64,000 nucleotides of DNA from assembly GCF_011075055.1 (NCBI RefSeq), contig NC_058152.1, positions 6,882,001 through 6,946,000 of the forward strand. Direction: 5' to 3'. This DNA is from Mangifera indica. Taxonomy: Eukaryota; Streptophyta; Magnoliopsida; Sapindales; Anacardiaceae. The notes under the pieces are model-generated. The model was not told the DNA's origin, did no database searches, and worked only from the letters and a program-made list of their open reading frames with translations. Positions 35,179-45,900 of this stretch are shown piece by piece. Position 1 is the first letter of the stretch. Every line of letters begins with the position of its first letter. The position numbers and the translations under genes are program-made.

Positions 35179-38100
35179 CTAAGACATCAAAGATTCTAAC
35201 ACACCCATATTCATCACATGACTTTTAAAAACAATAGGTCTGAGTCCTTTGGTTAGGGGATCGACCAACATTGCATCTGTACTAATATGTTCCACCACGA
35301 TGTCTCCTTTCTTTACAAGGTCCTTGATTGTAAGATATTTTAGCTTAATATGCTTTGACTTGCTACTGACTTTATTGTTCTTACAAAAGAACACAGTTGC
35401 ATAATTATCATAGTAGATCACAAACAGCCTAGAAATGGAGTCAACCACTCGAAGCTCAAAAATATAATTCTTCAACCATATAGCATGGGTAGATGCCCTA
35501 TAGCAAGCAATAAACTCTGCATACATGGTTGAAGATGCTATTAATGTTTGCTTGACACTTTTCTAGGATATGGCCCCTCCTGTAAGCATGAAGATGTACC
35601 CTGAAGTGGATTCGAAGTCATTAGGACATCTACTGAAGTCTGAGTCAGAATATCTCACCACTTTAAGAGTTTCCATTCTTCTATACACAAGCATGAAATC
35701 TTTAGTCCTCTGTAAATATCTTAAGATTTTCTTTACTGCTACCCAATGATCAGAACCAGGATCAGCAACATATCGACCAAGAACATTAACGACAAAAGCT
35801 ATGTTAGGTCTCATGCACACTTGGGCATACATCAAACTCCCAATCATACTAGCATATGGTTTATCCTTCATGAATGCCCTTTCAATATCATTTTGAGGAC
35901 ACTGCTTAATACTAAACCTATCTCTTTTTATAACAGGTACGTCACCAACTCTACAATCTTGCATCTGAAATCTTTTAAGAACACGCTCAATATATACCTT
36001 TTGAGATAAGCCGAGTAAACCGTGATTTCTATCTTGGTGGATTTCAATGCCAAGAACAAAGGAAGCTTCCCCAAGATCTTTCATGTCAAAAGCTCTAGAC
36101 ATGAACTGTTTGGTCTCAAAAAGCATACTGCGATCACTGCTTGCGAGTAAGATGTCATCAACATAGAGTACTAAGAAAATAAAACTACTCCCACTGATCT
36201 TCATATACACACACTGATCAAACTTATTTTCAATGAAGCCATGTGAGGTCACAACCTTATCAAACTTAAGATACCATTGTCGAGAGGCCTATTTTAAAAC
36301 ATAGATAGACTTTTTAAGTCCCATCAATCATAAAACCATCTGTTTGTTTCATATACACCTCCTCATCAAGATTGCCATTGAGAAAAGTTGTCTTTATATC
36401 CATCTGATGAAGTTCCAAATCAAAATGTGCTACTAAGGCCATTATGATTCTAAACGAATCCTTTGAGGATACAGGTGAAAATGTCTCATTGAAGTCAACC
36501 CCTTATCTCTGAGTAAACCCTTTTGTAACCAATCTTGCTTTGAATTTGTCTATCTTTCCCTTAAGATCTCTTCTAGTTTTAAAAACCCATTTACAACCAA
36601 TAGACTTAAAACCTTCAGGTAGCTCTACAAGATCCCAAACCTTATTTTCTTTCATGGATTGCATCTTATCTTCCATAGCTTTCATCCATATGTCTCCACT
36701 TGAGCTTTTAATTGCTTTAGGAAATGAAACTAGATTAGTCATATCTCCAATATCATACTTATTTTCAGCCAAATAAATATATATATCTGAAATAGCAGCC
36801 CTTATTTGTCTTGATGATCTCCTAAGAGGTACCTCAGCTACAAGATCTTGAATTATATTTTTAGGAATTTCAATTGGTATTGAGGTATCTTGAGCTTTAG
36901 TTGTTTCTTTTTGGATAGAATCATTAATCCCAAATGAAGGAAGCAGGGGGAATATGACAACTTCTCTATAAGCCTTAGTAAGGAAACCAACAATAGTAGG
37001 AATTTTAGCAGGTACTGGAGCATCATGAGCATCAAGCTCAAGGAACTTAGCAGTTTGAGACTCAATTATCCTTGTGCCATGAGAAGGACAGTAGAACTTG
37101 TATCCCTTAGAATGAGATGGGTATCCAATAAAGTAACACCTGATGGAGTGAGGATCAAGCTTTTTCTCAGTAGGATTATAAATCCTAACCTCAGCAGGAC
37201 AACCCCAAACTCGAAAATGGTTAAGGTTGGGCTTTCTACCAACCCATAACTTAAAAGGTGTTTTAGAAACTGATTTACTGGGAACTCTATTTAGAATGTA
37301 TAAGGCTGTTTTGATTGACTATCCCCAAAGATATTTAGGCAAGTTAGTCTTACTCATCATGCTCCTTACCACATCTATAAGTGTGCAGTTACGCCTTTCA
37401 GCCACATTATTTTGATCAGGACTCCAAGGCATGGTATATTGAGCAACTATACCACATTCTTGTAATTACTTGGCGAACAGACCCATATGTTAGCCTGAAT
37501 CTCTATGTCTTCTATAGTACTCACCTCCTTGGTTAGATCTAACTACCTTAACAACTTTTCCTAATTGTTTTTCCACTTCAGTTTTAAAGACTTTAAATTT
37601 CTCCAAGGCATCAGACTTCTATTTAATCAAATAGAGAAAACCATAATGAGAGAAGTCGTCAATAAAAGTGATAAAATATTGACAACCACAAATTGTAGTA
37701 GAGTAGGGCCCACTAATATCAGTATGTATCACTTCCAATAAATCTGAATTATGAGTTACCTCCTTCTTTTTAGTTTTGGTTAATTTCCAATTGATACAAT
37801 CAACACAAACTTCTTGATCATTAGAATTTAATGAGGGAAGAATATTATCTCTTATCAGTCTTTCAATCCTCTCTTTAGAGATATGCCCAAGCCTTTTATG
37901 CCACAATAGAAAGGATTTTTCATCAATCAAGGATCTTTTCCGCACATTCTTTTCAACATTCATAGAAGTTAGAGTATTGGCTAGAGCTAGACACACACAA
38001 TATAATCCATTGTCGATAACACATTCACCAACAATTTTAGAATTTAAAAATAATTCAACTAAAGATTTTTCAAACTTAAAGCAAAATCCAACCTTATCCA

Positions 38101-38308
38101 AAGTCGAAACTGAAATCAAATCCCTTCTAAATGAAGGTACATAGAATGTATTATTTAAAACTAACTCAAAACCACTTTTCAACCTAAGGCAAACAACTCT
38201 TATATATTCAACTTCAACTTCTGTATAGTTTCCAACTCTAAGTGTTCTCTTAGCCTTACTTGGTCTCCTTTTGCTTTTGAACCCCTGTAAAGTAAAAGCA
38301 ACATGCAT
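35179..38308 (-). pseudogene. copia element E pol (protease/integrase/RT/RNase H), several stops
   Basis: Blocks on the minus strand in order are: GAG-pre-integrase and the integrase start at 38308-37619 (LWHKRLGHISKERIERL, IHTDISGP, YFITFIDDFSHYG); the rest of integrase in broken frames (37618-36800); reverse transcriptase start at 36772-36503 (GCKWVFKTRRDLKGKIDKFK); reverse transcriptase core at 36252-35563 with the catalytic YVDDILLAS; and RNase H with the element C-terminus at 35526-35179 (SKHIKLKYLTIKDLV, DPLTKGL). The gaps contain in-frame stops, so no polyprotein can be made. Confidence 0.9.
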
Positions 38309-38329
38309 AGTTACTCTACTATCAAGCCA

Positions 38330-39250
38330 CTAAGAATTTGGAGATATATCAACAAAATTAGATTCAAAACACACAAGACTTAGTGGGTTACCTCTCTTTT
38401 CTAACCAAGACTTATATTTCATGCAATTATTCTTCATATGACCTTTCTTCTTGCAAAAGAAGAACTTACCAGGATCTTTCTCCTCTGTTGCATTTGAATT
38501 TTTCTGGCCTTGACCATGCCTTTTATTCCAATCATTTTTAGGAGCAGTAGGATTAAACTTGCCTTTCTTATATTTTTTCTTACCATGATCATCTTTAGAA
38601 TGAGAAACAAAAAGAACCACATCATTCTTTTCCCTCTGGATCTTACACTTCTCAGTAACACATTTAGTAATTAGACTATCCAAGCTCCAAGTTCCCTCTG
38701 TGGTATTATAAGCTATTTTGAGCTAAGAAAATGTTTGAGGTAGGGTAGCTAGGGCATGATGAACAACAAACTTATTATGTAAGGAGATCTTATGATTCTT
38801 CAGTTTATCTTGAATGTGAACAAGCTTCAATATATAGTCCTTAACACCCCCAGATTCTGTGTATCTCATACTAATCAGCTTAGTAATAAGAAATGAAGCC
38901 TCAACATTGTTAGAGATCTGAAATTGTTTCCCTACAGCAATGAAAAATTCCTTGGCAGTCCTATCAACTGGTAATCCACTAAGAAGATGTTCAGCCACAG
39001 TCTTTTTCATAGCCATCATGTATAAACGATTCGACCTCTCCCACTTAGCAAACAAATCTTTCTCTTCAATGATACTCTTATCAGTAGTATCAGTTAGCTT
39101 ATTTTGAACAAGTGTCATATCCCAATCACCCATAGCCATAACAAACTCAATATCTTGCTTCCATTGCTTGTAATTACTTCCAGTCAGGACCTCAACAGTA
39201 GTATTGATATTGTTCACAGAAATGGAGACTAAAAGAAGATAATGTAACAA
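38330..39250 (-). pseudogene. copia element E gag
   Basis: The frame 39250-38723 carries the copia gag core (LTGSNYKQWKQDIEFVMAMG, then a long helical stretch including SGLPVDRTAKEFF). After a short interruption, 38683-38330 provides a lysine-rich part and a zinc knuckle reading FFFCKKKGHMKNNC, where the first of the four metal ligands is replaced by Phe. Gag assembles the virus-like particle. The break and the lost knuckle Cys argue against function. Confidence 0.85.
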
Positions 39251-39627
39251 ATTAAAACATGAGCAATGATCAATTAAAGTAGCTTTAAAATGAATAATGA
39301 AACTTGATAAGCTACACCTTACAGGGATTTCTTAGCATCATCATTGACTCACCTTTGGGCAAAGAAAATGACATGCAATTAAGGTCCCAAACACAGGGTT
39401 ATATATATAAACTTTATGAGGACCTTTAGAACATATGATATTCAAAAATAAATCACCTTTAGGTAGATATATTTTCTAGATCACAGTTTATCCTCTTCTT
39501 GATAGGGTAACAACTTTATGAGGACTTTTAGAACATATGATGTTTGAAAATAATATCACCTTTGGGTAGATATATTTTCTAAATCATAGTTCATCCTCTA
39601 ATTTGTGAGATTCACTCTGATACCACA

Positions 39628-40109
39628 TGTAAACTTTAATTCGAATAATAATTTAATACAATCATGCATAGAATATAGAATACTTAATTCTTTATATTAA
39701 ATTGAACATAAAATTAATAATTGGGGTTATAGAAAAACCTGTTTAAGCCATAATTCTGAAACCAAAGATCTTCAGAATTGCACTTGAAACTTGAATATTT
39801 GTTATGATAGGTCTTTCACTCCAGAAACCTCCCTATGATGGCTTTGAATGGGTAAACTTATCAAAATTAGGTTTTAGAGTAGGGACCTAGTCTGTTTATA
39901 AGAAATTATCTTGACCCTCCTATTAAAGGTCTAATAACCGAAGCCCCACACTAAACCGTCTACCTAGACTAATAACTTTTAAGTGTATTAGACATATATT
40001 TATTGATCACTCAAGTCTATCTGTAAACTGGCATTAAACTATTTAATTACCCGATTTTATAAAACCAAAACTATAATTAATGTTAGCCCACATCAGGAAA
40101 TTTCTAACA
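39628..40109 (-). repeat. copia element E 5' LTR and primer binding site
   Basis: TG...CA ends (TGTAAACTTT ... TTCTAACA). The minus-strand sequence following it reads TGTGGTATCAGAGTGAATC (39627-39609), complementary to the 3' end of initiator methionine tRNA. Confidence 0.92.
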
Positions 40110-41068
40110 AAAACTTTATTTTATCAAATGTCATTTCATCAATAATCAACTCTATACTTACTCTAACATAAAAACCCTAAGAAAATTAAGTCAAAACACT
40201 AACAAATCAAACAATTTTATCAAATATTTCAAATTGAAACCTCAAGTCTAAACACCCAAATAATGCATTCAAGCTACTAAATCTTACACTAAAATGCATA
40301 AAAATATGATAAAAATTATTTTACTAACCTTTTCATCTATTTTGGTCATCAGAAAAGTCAAGAAAATTGCCTGGGAAATTCAACTAGTGTTTCTGCAAAT
40401 TTGTGCAGTTGAATACATGTTTTCATGTGGCTAGGGAACGAAAACATGTTGTTTTCTTTGTTTTTTTTTTAAAGGCCATTTTTGTCTTCACAGGGGAAAT
40501 ATGACATTTTTGTTTACATCAAATCAGTTTGAGCAAATTCTTTTTGACCCATCAAGTTTAGGCTAATTAATTAACTTGCCTTATTCTGATTTTATATCTT
40601 TTTGTATTATTTTAATCTTGACTCTCCTAAGCTTCATTTATGGGTCTACTGTTGAAGGTGAAGAGCTCTCAGATGAATATATGTGACATTCTTGAATTTG
40701 ATAGATGAGATTAGTGCAACTGGTTGATTAGTTATAATTGTAATTTTTGTTTAATAGTATTTTGATAATTTGATAATACATTAATGAATTTCCTATTAAT
40801 GGATTTGGAATGTTAATGATTTCATTTTTTACACCTGCATAAACTTTATGCCAATCATTTTCTTTTTATTAATAAATTATATATAAATGATATATCATTA
40901 TATGATTAAATATTTTGAATTAATAATAAAATAATATATATTTATATAATGATATATTATCTATATATTTAAATTATGTATATATAAATACACACGTACA
41001 TACACAAACGTAACATTGCTCTTTATTGAATGTTTAAGGATGTTGAAATTTCATGTCTGCCATTATAA
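40110..41068. other. gene-free flank of copia element E
   Basis: The stretch at 40575-40660 (ending GGGTCTACTG) is similar to the right end of the element at 27663-28744 (ending AGGTCTGCCACTGG), so an eroded relative may lie here; its left end was not found. The rest is AT-rich, with an imperfect TATA-type inverted stretch at 40880-40985. Confidence 0.4.
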
Positions 41069-41078
41069 TTTAAAACCA

Positions 41079-42749
41079 AGGCAAAAAATTATTTTCCACT
41101 CAAGTTTTAGTTAAACCTCAAAAAAATATTTGTTGCAATTGAAAAACCCAAACATTTACTGATTACTTAATTGCTATTAAATTTTTCTGTTAGATGTAAG
41201 AGTAAAATCATTATTTTATTGTTAATATTAAAAAGATATAAAATTAAGGCCAAAAGACTATTTCCCACCTATAATATGCTATTTTCCTAATATCCCCTTT
41301 TTAACTTTGAAAATCCTAAATATCTACCCATGAGTAGTTAAAGTTAACTGAACCCTAACTCCTTAAAAATTTATCTTTTTTCTCCCATAAACTTTAAAAA
41401 CTAAAAATTTCCCTTCTAACCTAAGTTTTAAAAAATGATAATTTCCTCGTAGGGTTTAGTTTTCAGATCTCTGGTGCCATTGTCAACTGTCTATCCCTCC
41501 TAAAGTTTTCTCTCCCTCTAGTAGTCTCTCTCTACCCATTTAGACATTCGATCAACGTCGATCTTTGTCTAGAAAACAAAGAACTTTGTTAGAGAAGATG
41601 AAACTCTTCGTCTTCTAGATGAAGATTGATGTCGAATGGGAGTCCAAATGGGTGAAGAGAGATTGCTAGAGGGAGAGGAAGCTTCAAAAAGGAGAGACAA
41701 CCTGCAATGTTAACGGATTTGACATCAGATATCTAGAAACTAACTTTATGGGGAAACTATCATTTTTTAAAACTTTAGTTAGGAGAAACCTTATAGTTTT
41801 CAAAGTTTAGGGGAGCAAAAGAAAATTATTTTTCAGTTTATTTTTAATATTATAGATAAAATAATGATTTTATCCATACTACTGTTAATTTTAACCAATC
41901 ATGGTAGGTATTTGAGATTTTCAAAGTTAAAGGGGGAATACTTGAGAAAACAACATACTTTGGGTGGGAAATAGTCCTTTGGCCTAAAAAAATTTTTTTC
42001 CCCCTTACTTTTTAAAAACTAACAATTTTATCCATATTTAAAAATTTTTAAACTTTGAAAAGTAACATTTTCCCCCCAAACCTATGGTTTCCATTTTTTC
42101 AAACTATAGTCACCCCCTAAAACTTTCAAAAAAAATAGTTTCACCCCCATTCTTAAACATCAACTTTCGATATCCTTTCTAACCTCATCCTTCCCTTGAG
42201 TTGGCGGGAAAATGTCATGCGACAAAGAGATGAAGATCTCTTCATCGCACTATTGTGCTACAAAGAAATGTCTCTTTGTCGTACCGTGCGACGAAGAGAT
42301 GTCTCTTTGTGGCATCATGCAATGAAGATACTTATGATGGAGAGTCTTTTCATCGCACTAGCATTTATCGTCGACTCAGATAAAAAAATATACCAAAGAG
42401 GATGCTAGAAGGGATGTTAGAAAATGAAATTTAAAAGTGAGATAAAACTATTGTTTTTGAAAGTTCTAGTGGGTAGCAAAAGTTGGAAAAAGATAAAATT
42501 AGGGGGGAAAATAATTTTTCAAAGTTTAAAATTTAGATAGGGGTGAAATTGTTAACTTTTAAAACTTATAAAGGAAAATATAATAAATTTTAATTTTTAA
42601 TATTAACAATAAAATAATGATTTTAGCTTTGATTCTAATAGAAAAATTTAATAATAGTTAGATTATAGATGAATGTTTAGATTTTTCGATTATTGCGAGT
42701 ACGTTTTGAGATCGAATTAAAACTTAGGTGGGAAATGAACATTTGGCCT
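41079..42749. mobile_element. long-TIR Mutator-like MITE (member 2, outer)
   Basis: The left 170 bp (from AGGCAAAAAATTATTTTCCA) reappears inverted at the right end (reverse-complemented AGGCCAAATGTTCATTTCCC). Good matches run inward to the ATCATTATTTTATTGTTAAT block on both sides. A perfect 9-bp target duplication TTAAAACCA lies at 41070-41078 and 42750-42758, a Mutator hallmark. The core (42210-42370) repeats GACGAAGAGATG/TCTCTTTGTCG words. A second family member is inserted at 41247-41985. The right end lies 195 bp before the RSW3 start codon. Confidence 0.85.
41247..41985. mobile_element. long-TIR Mutator-like MITE (member 3, nested)
   Basis: The left end AGGCCAAAAGACTATTTCCC and the right end (reverse-complemented AGGCCAAAGGACTATTTCCC) are near-identical, and TIR similarity runs inward for about 110 bp. 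Flanking 9-mers (ATAAAATTA and AAAAAAATT) are only loosely alike. The position inside the left half of member 2 is clear because member 2's own sequence resumes after 41985. The core has CAAAGAACTTTG and AAACTCTTCGTC words. Confidence 0.8.
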
Positions 42750-42752
42750 TTA

Positions 42753-42850
42753 AAACCATGCTACTTGTTAGCCAGCTACTTTGAAGCCGGTTTGACCCGG
42801 CCCCGAGCCCTCAGTCCGGTCAACCCGGTTCGGGTATTGAAACCATGGTC
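42753..42850. repeat. GC-rich transposon end between the MITE and RSW3
   Basis: The segment contains CCGGTTTGACCCGGCC and CCGGTCAACCCGGTTCGGG, and is bounded by AAAACCATG (42753) and GAAACCATGG (42839). Such CCGGT-rich ends with CATGGTTTT borders are seen in the element at 6096-7567. It is probably a remnant of the same family, and the outer MITE appears to have inserted at its border. Confidence 0.45.
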
Positions 42851-42944
42851 AATAGCGCAGTCTATTCGCACTTGGCACCCATTGATCTCCATTTCTAGGG
42901 CTTTTTCTGTTCTTCTTTGTTGCACCATTGTATCTCCATGAAAA

Positions 42945-45900
42945 ATGACAACTCTTAATTTCGTTTCTCTTGTTCTACTTCTTTTTATCACTTACCAAAC
43001 TCCACTCGTCCTCTCCTGGAAAAAAGAAGAGTTCCGAAACTGCAACCAGACCCCTTTCTGCAAACGCGCCAGATCCCGTCAGCCTGGTTTCTCTTCGCTT
43101 GTCGCCTATCAAGTGGCCATCTCTAACGGTGATTTGACTGCCAAGCTTCTCCCCAAGAATGCAACTGATGGCCAAATAAAGCCGTTGATTCTCTCTCTGT
43201 CTGTCTACCAAGACGGCGTCGCGCGTCTCAAGATCGACGAGGACCCTACTTTAAACCCGCCCAAGAAACGTTTCGAAGTCACTGATGTTGTTCTCCCTGA
43301 GTTTGAGTCCAAGAAACTCTATCTTCAGAGGCTTTCGACGGAATCGACTGACGGTGATGGGGGGCCGTCATCGGTGGTGTACTTATCTGATGGCTATGAG
43401 GCTGTCGTTCGCCACGATCCGTTCGAGGTTTATGTGAGGCGTAAAGGAGATAATTCGCGTGTACTCTCGTTGAATTCTCATGGTTTGTTTGATTTTGAGC
43501 AATTGAGAGTGAAAGATGAGGGTGAGGAATGGGAAGAGAGGTTTAGAGGACACACTGATACGAGACCGTACGGTCCGCAATCTATTAGTTTCGATGTGTC
43601 TTTTTATGATTCTGATTTTGTTTATGGTATTTCTGAACATGCTACTAGCTTTGTTTTGAGACCGACTAGAGGGCCTAATGTGGAAGAATCTGAGCCTTAT
43701 AGGTTGTTTAATTTGGATGTGTTTGAGTTTGTTCATGATTCACCGTTCGGGCTTTATGGGTCAATTCCCTTTATGTTGTCGCATGGAAAATCCGGTCAAA
43801 CTTCAGGGTTTTTTTGGTTGAATGCTGCTGAAATGCAGATTGATGTCCTGGGGGAGGGTTGGAACGCGGAGAGTGGTATTTTGCTACCTTCGAAGCAAAA
43901 GACAATTGACACATTTTGGATGAGTGAGGCTGGGATTGTAGACGCTTTCTTTTTTGTAGGTCCCGGTCCCAAAGATGTTGTGAGGCAATATGTAAGTGTA
44001 ACGGGCAAGCCAGCAATGCCACAGTTGTTTGCTATTGCATATCATCAATGTAGATGGAATTATAGGGATGAAGAGGATGTGGCACAAGTGGATTCAAAGT
44101 TTGATGAACATGATATCCCATATGATGTTTTGTGGCTTGATATTGAACACACAGATGGGAAAAGGTACTTTACCTGGGATAGGGTGTTGTTCCCTAATCC
44201 AGAAGAGATGCAGAGGAAGTTGGCGGCCAAGGGTCGACATATGGTAACAATTGTAGATCCACATATCAAGCGGGATGATTCATATTGGTTGCACAAGGAG
44301 GCAACCCAGAAAGGGTATTATGTTAAGGATGCTACAGAGAAGGATTATGATGGATGGTGCTGGCCTGGCTCATCTTCATATTTGGATATGCTGAATCCAG
44401 TGATTCGGTGGTGGTGGAGTGATAAATTCTCGTATGAGAATTATGTTGGTTCGACAGCTTCACTGTACATTTGGAATGACATGAATGAGCCTTCTGTCTT
44501 TAATGGCCCTGAGGTAGTGCACTTTGCATCTTTTTCTGTAATTATTTTATTACCTTGCTTTTATCTTTAGTTCACCGACTGTATAGTTATGAAAGGTTAA
44601 TGTTGAATTAGTTGGGTTAAATAGGTGGATTTGTGTTTGCTGGATTATGGGGATAAGGTGCCATTTTAATCTTAGGTCTAAATATGCTATTCATCTTCTT
44701 TATGTAGATACCTTAACAATGGATGGATTTAGGTTTTGCCTTTGCATTCTTGATTATGCAGGCTGAAATAGTCTACTTATTAGTTGTCTTTAAGAGGTGG
44801 TAGGTTATAAGACTATCGGATATTTGCATCATGAAATTCAAATACAGATTTTTTTAATAGAATTTTATAACCCATATGAAGTGCAAAATAAATCATGAAC
44901 TACTTAATTGGGTGGTTTCTGGTTTTTAATAAACTATACATGTCATTTTGTAAAAGAGTGTATATCATGTATTCAAGGCAATTGATAAGGTGTCCAGGTA
45001 CCTAACAGTGTCACATATCATTTTCTTGTCAATAAGTTGTCTTTTATGAAAATGTTTACCAGATGTGCTTTACATTTTTTAATTTTTTTATTAAATGGGA
45101 CTTTGTCCTTAATTTTTTGTTTCAAATATCATCAATTTATTTTGTGTCCTAACATGGTGAAGAAGCAAGTTGTTCATATAACTACATACTAGTTCTGAGT
45201 GGCAGAGGGCTCCTTGCTAGTCTAAGATGTTAATAGTTCTTGTTTTAGAAGTCTACTTCTACATTTATTTTATTCTGTTAAAATTGCATCCTTTATTAAA
45301 ATTTCTTGTTGAAAAGTGGTGCATAGTTTAGGAAAGTGAATACTGTATTATGCTGACACGTTAATATATGAAAGATTTTTAAATATCATAAAGGCACAAA
45401 TTAACTAAGCTGTTTTCCTGTAATCAGTTAACAATGCCAAGAGATGCTTTACATCTTGGGAGTGTGGAACATCGAGAATTACATAATGCTTATGGGTATT
45501 ACTTCCATATGGCTACATCTGATGGGCTTGTCAAGCGTGAACATGGAAAGGACAGACCTTTTGTTTTGTCCAGAGCATTCTTTGCTGGAAGTCAAAAGTA
45601 TGGAGCTGTTTGGACGGGAGATAATACAGCAAACTGGGATCAGCTCAGGGTTTCTGTTCCAATGATTCTAACTCTTGGTCTAACCGGAATTACATTCTCT
45701 GGTAAGCCATATCTACTCTAATTTAATTATTTTACATTTCTATTTCTCCTTTAGATGTGATCATAATTGATGTGCTTCTGTAGGTGCTGATGTTGGAGGG
45801 TTTTTTGGCAACCCTGATACTGAGTTATTAGTTCGTTGGTATCAACTTGGTGCTTACTACCCTTTCTTCAGGGGGCATGCCCATCATGATACCAAAAGAC

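Larger units (their letters stand above)
34049..40109 (-). mobile_element. full-length Ty1/copia retrotransposon (element E), inactivated
   Basis: Two 482-bp LTRs (34049-34530 and 39628-40109) bound 5.1 kb of internal sequence. The initiator Met-tRNA primer site (TGGTATCAGAG) lies at 39625-39615 next to the right LTR, and a polypurine tract (AAGTGGGAGAA) abuts the left LTR, fixing minus-strand orientation. Gag, protease, integrase, reverse transcriptase and RNase H follow in copia order. Flanking 5-mers AAAAT and AAAAC match at 4 of 5 positions. The LTRs are of equal length but differ by scattered substitutions. The left LTR has lost its canonical terminal base (TA instead of CA), and stops break the pol frame. 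Confidence 0.93.

Noticed and set aside
43383..43736. Minus-strand 117-codon frame inside RSW3 exon 1
   Set aside because: Antisense shadow of a long GC-richer exon, without domain similarity.
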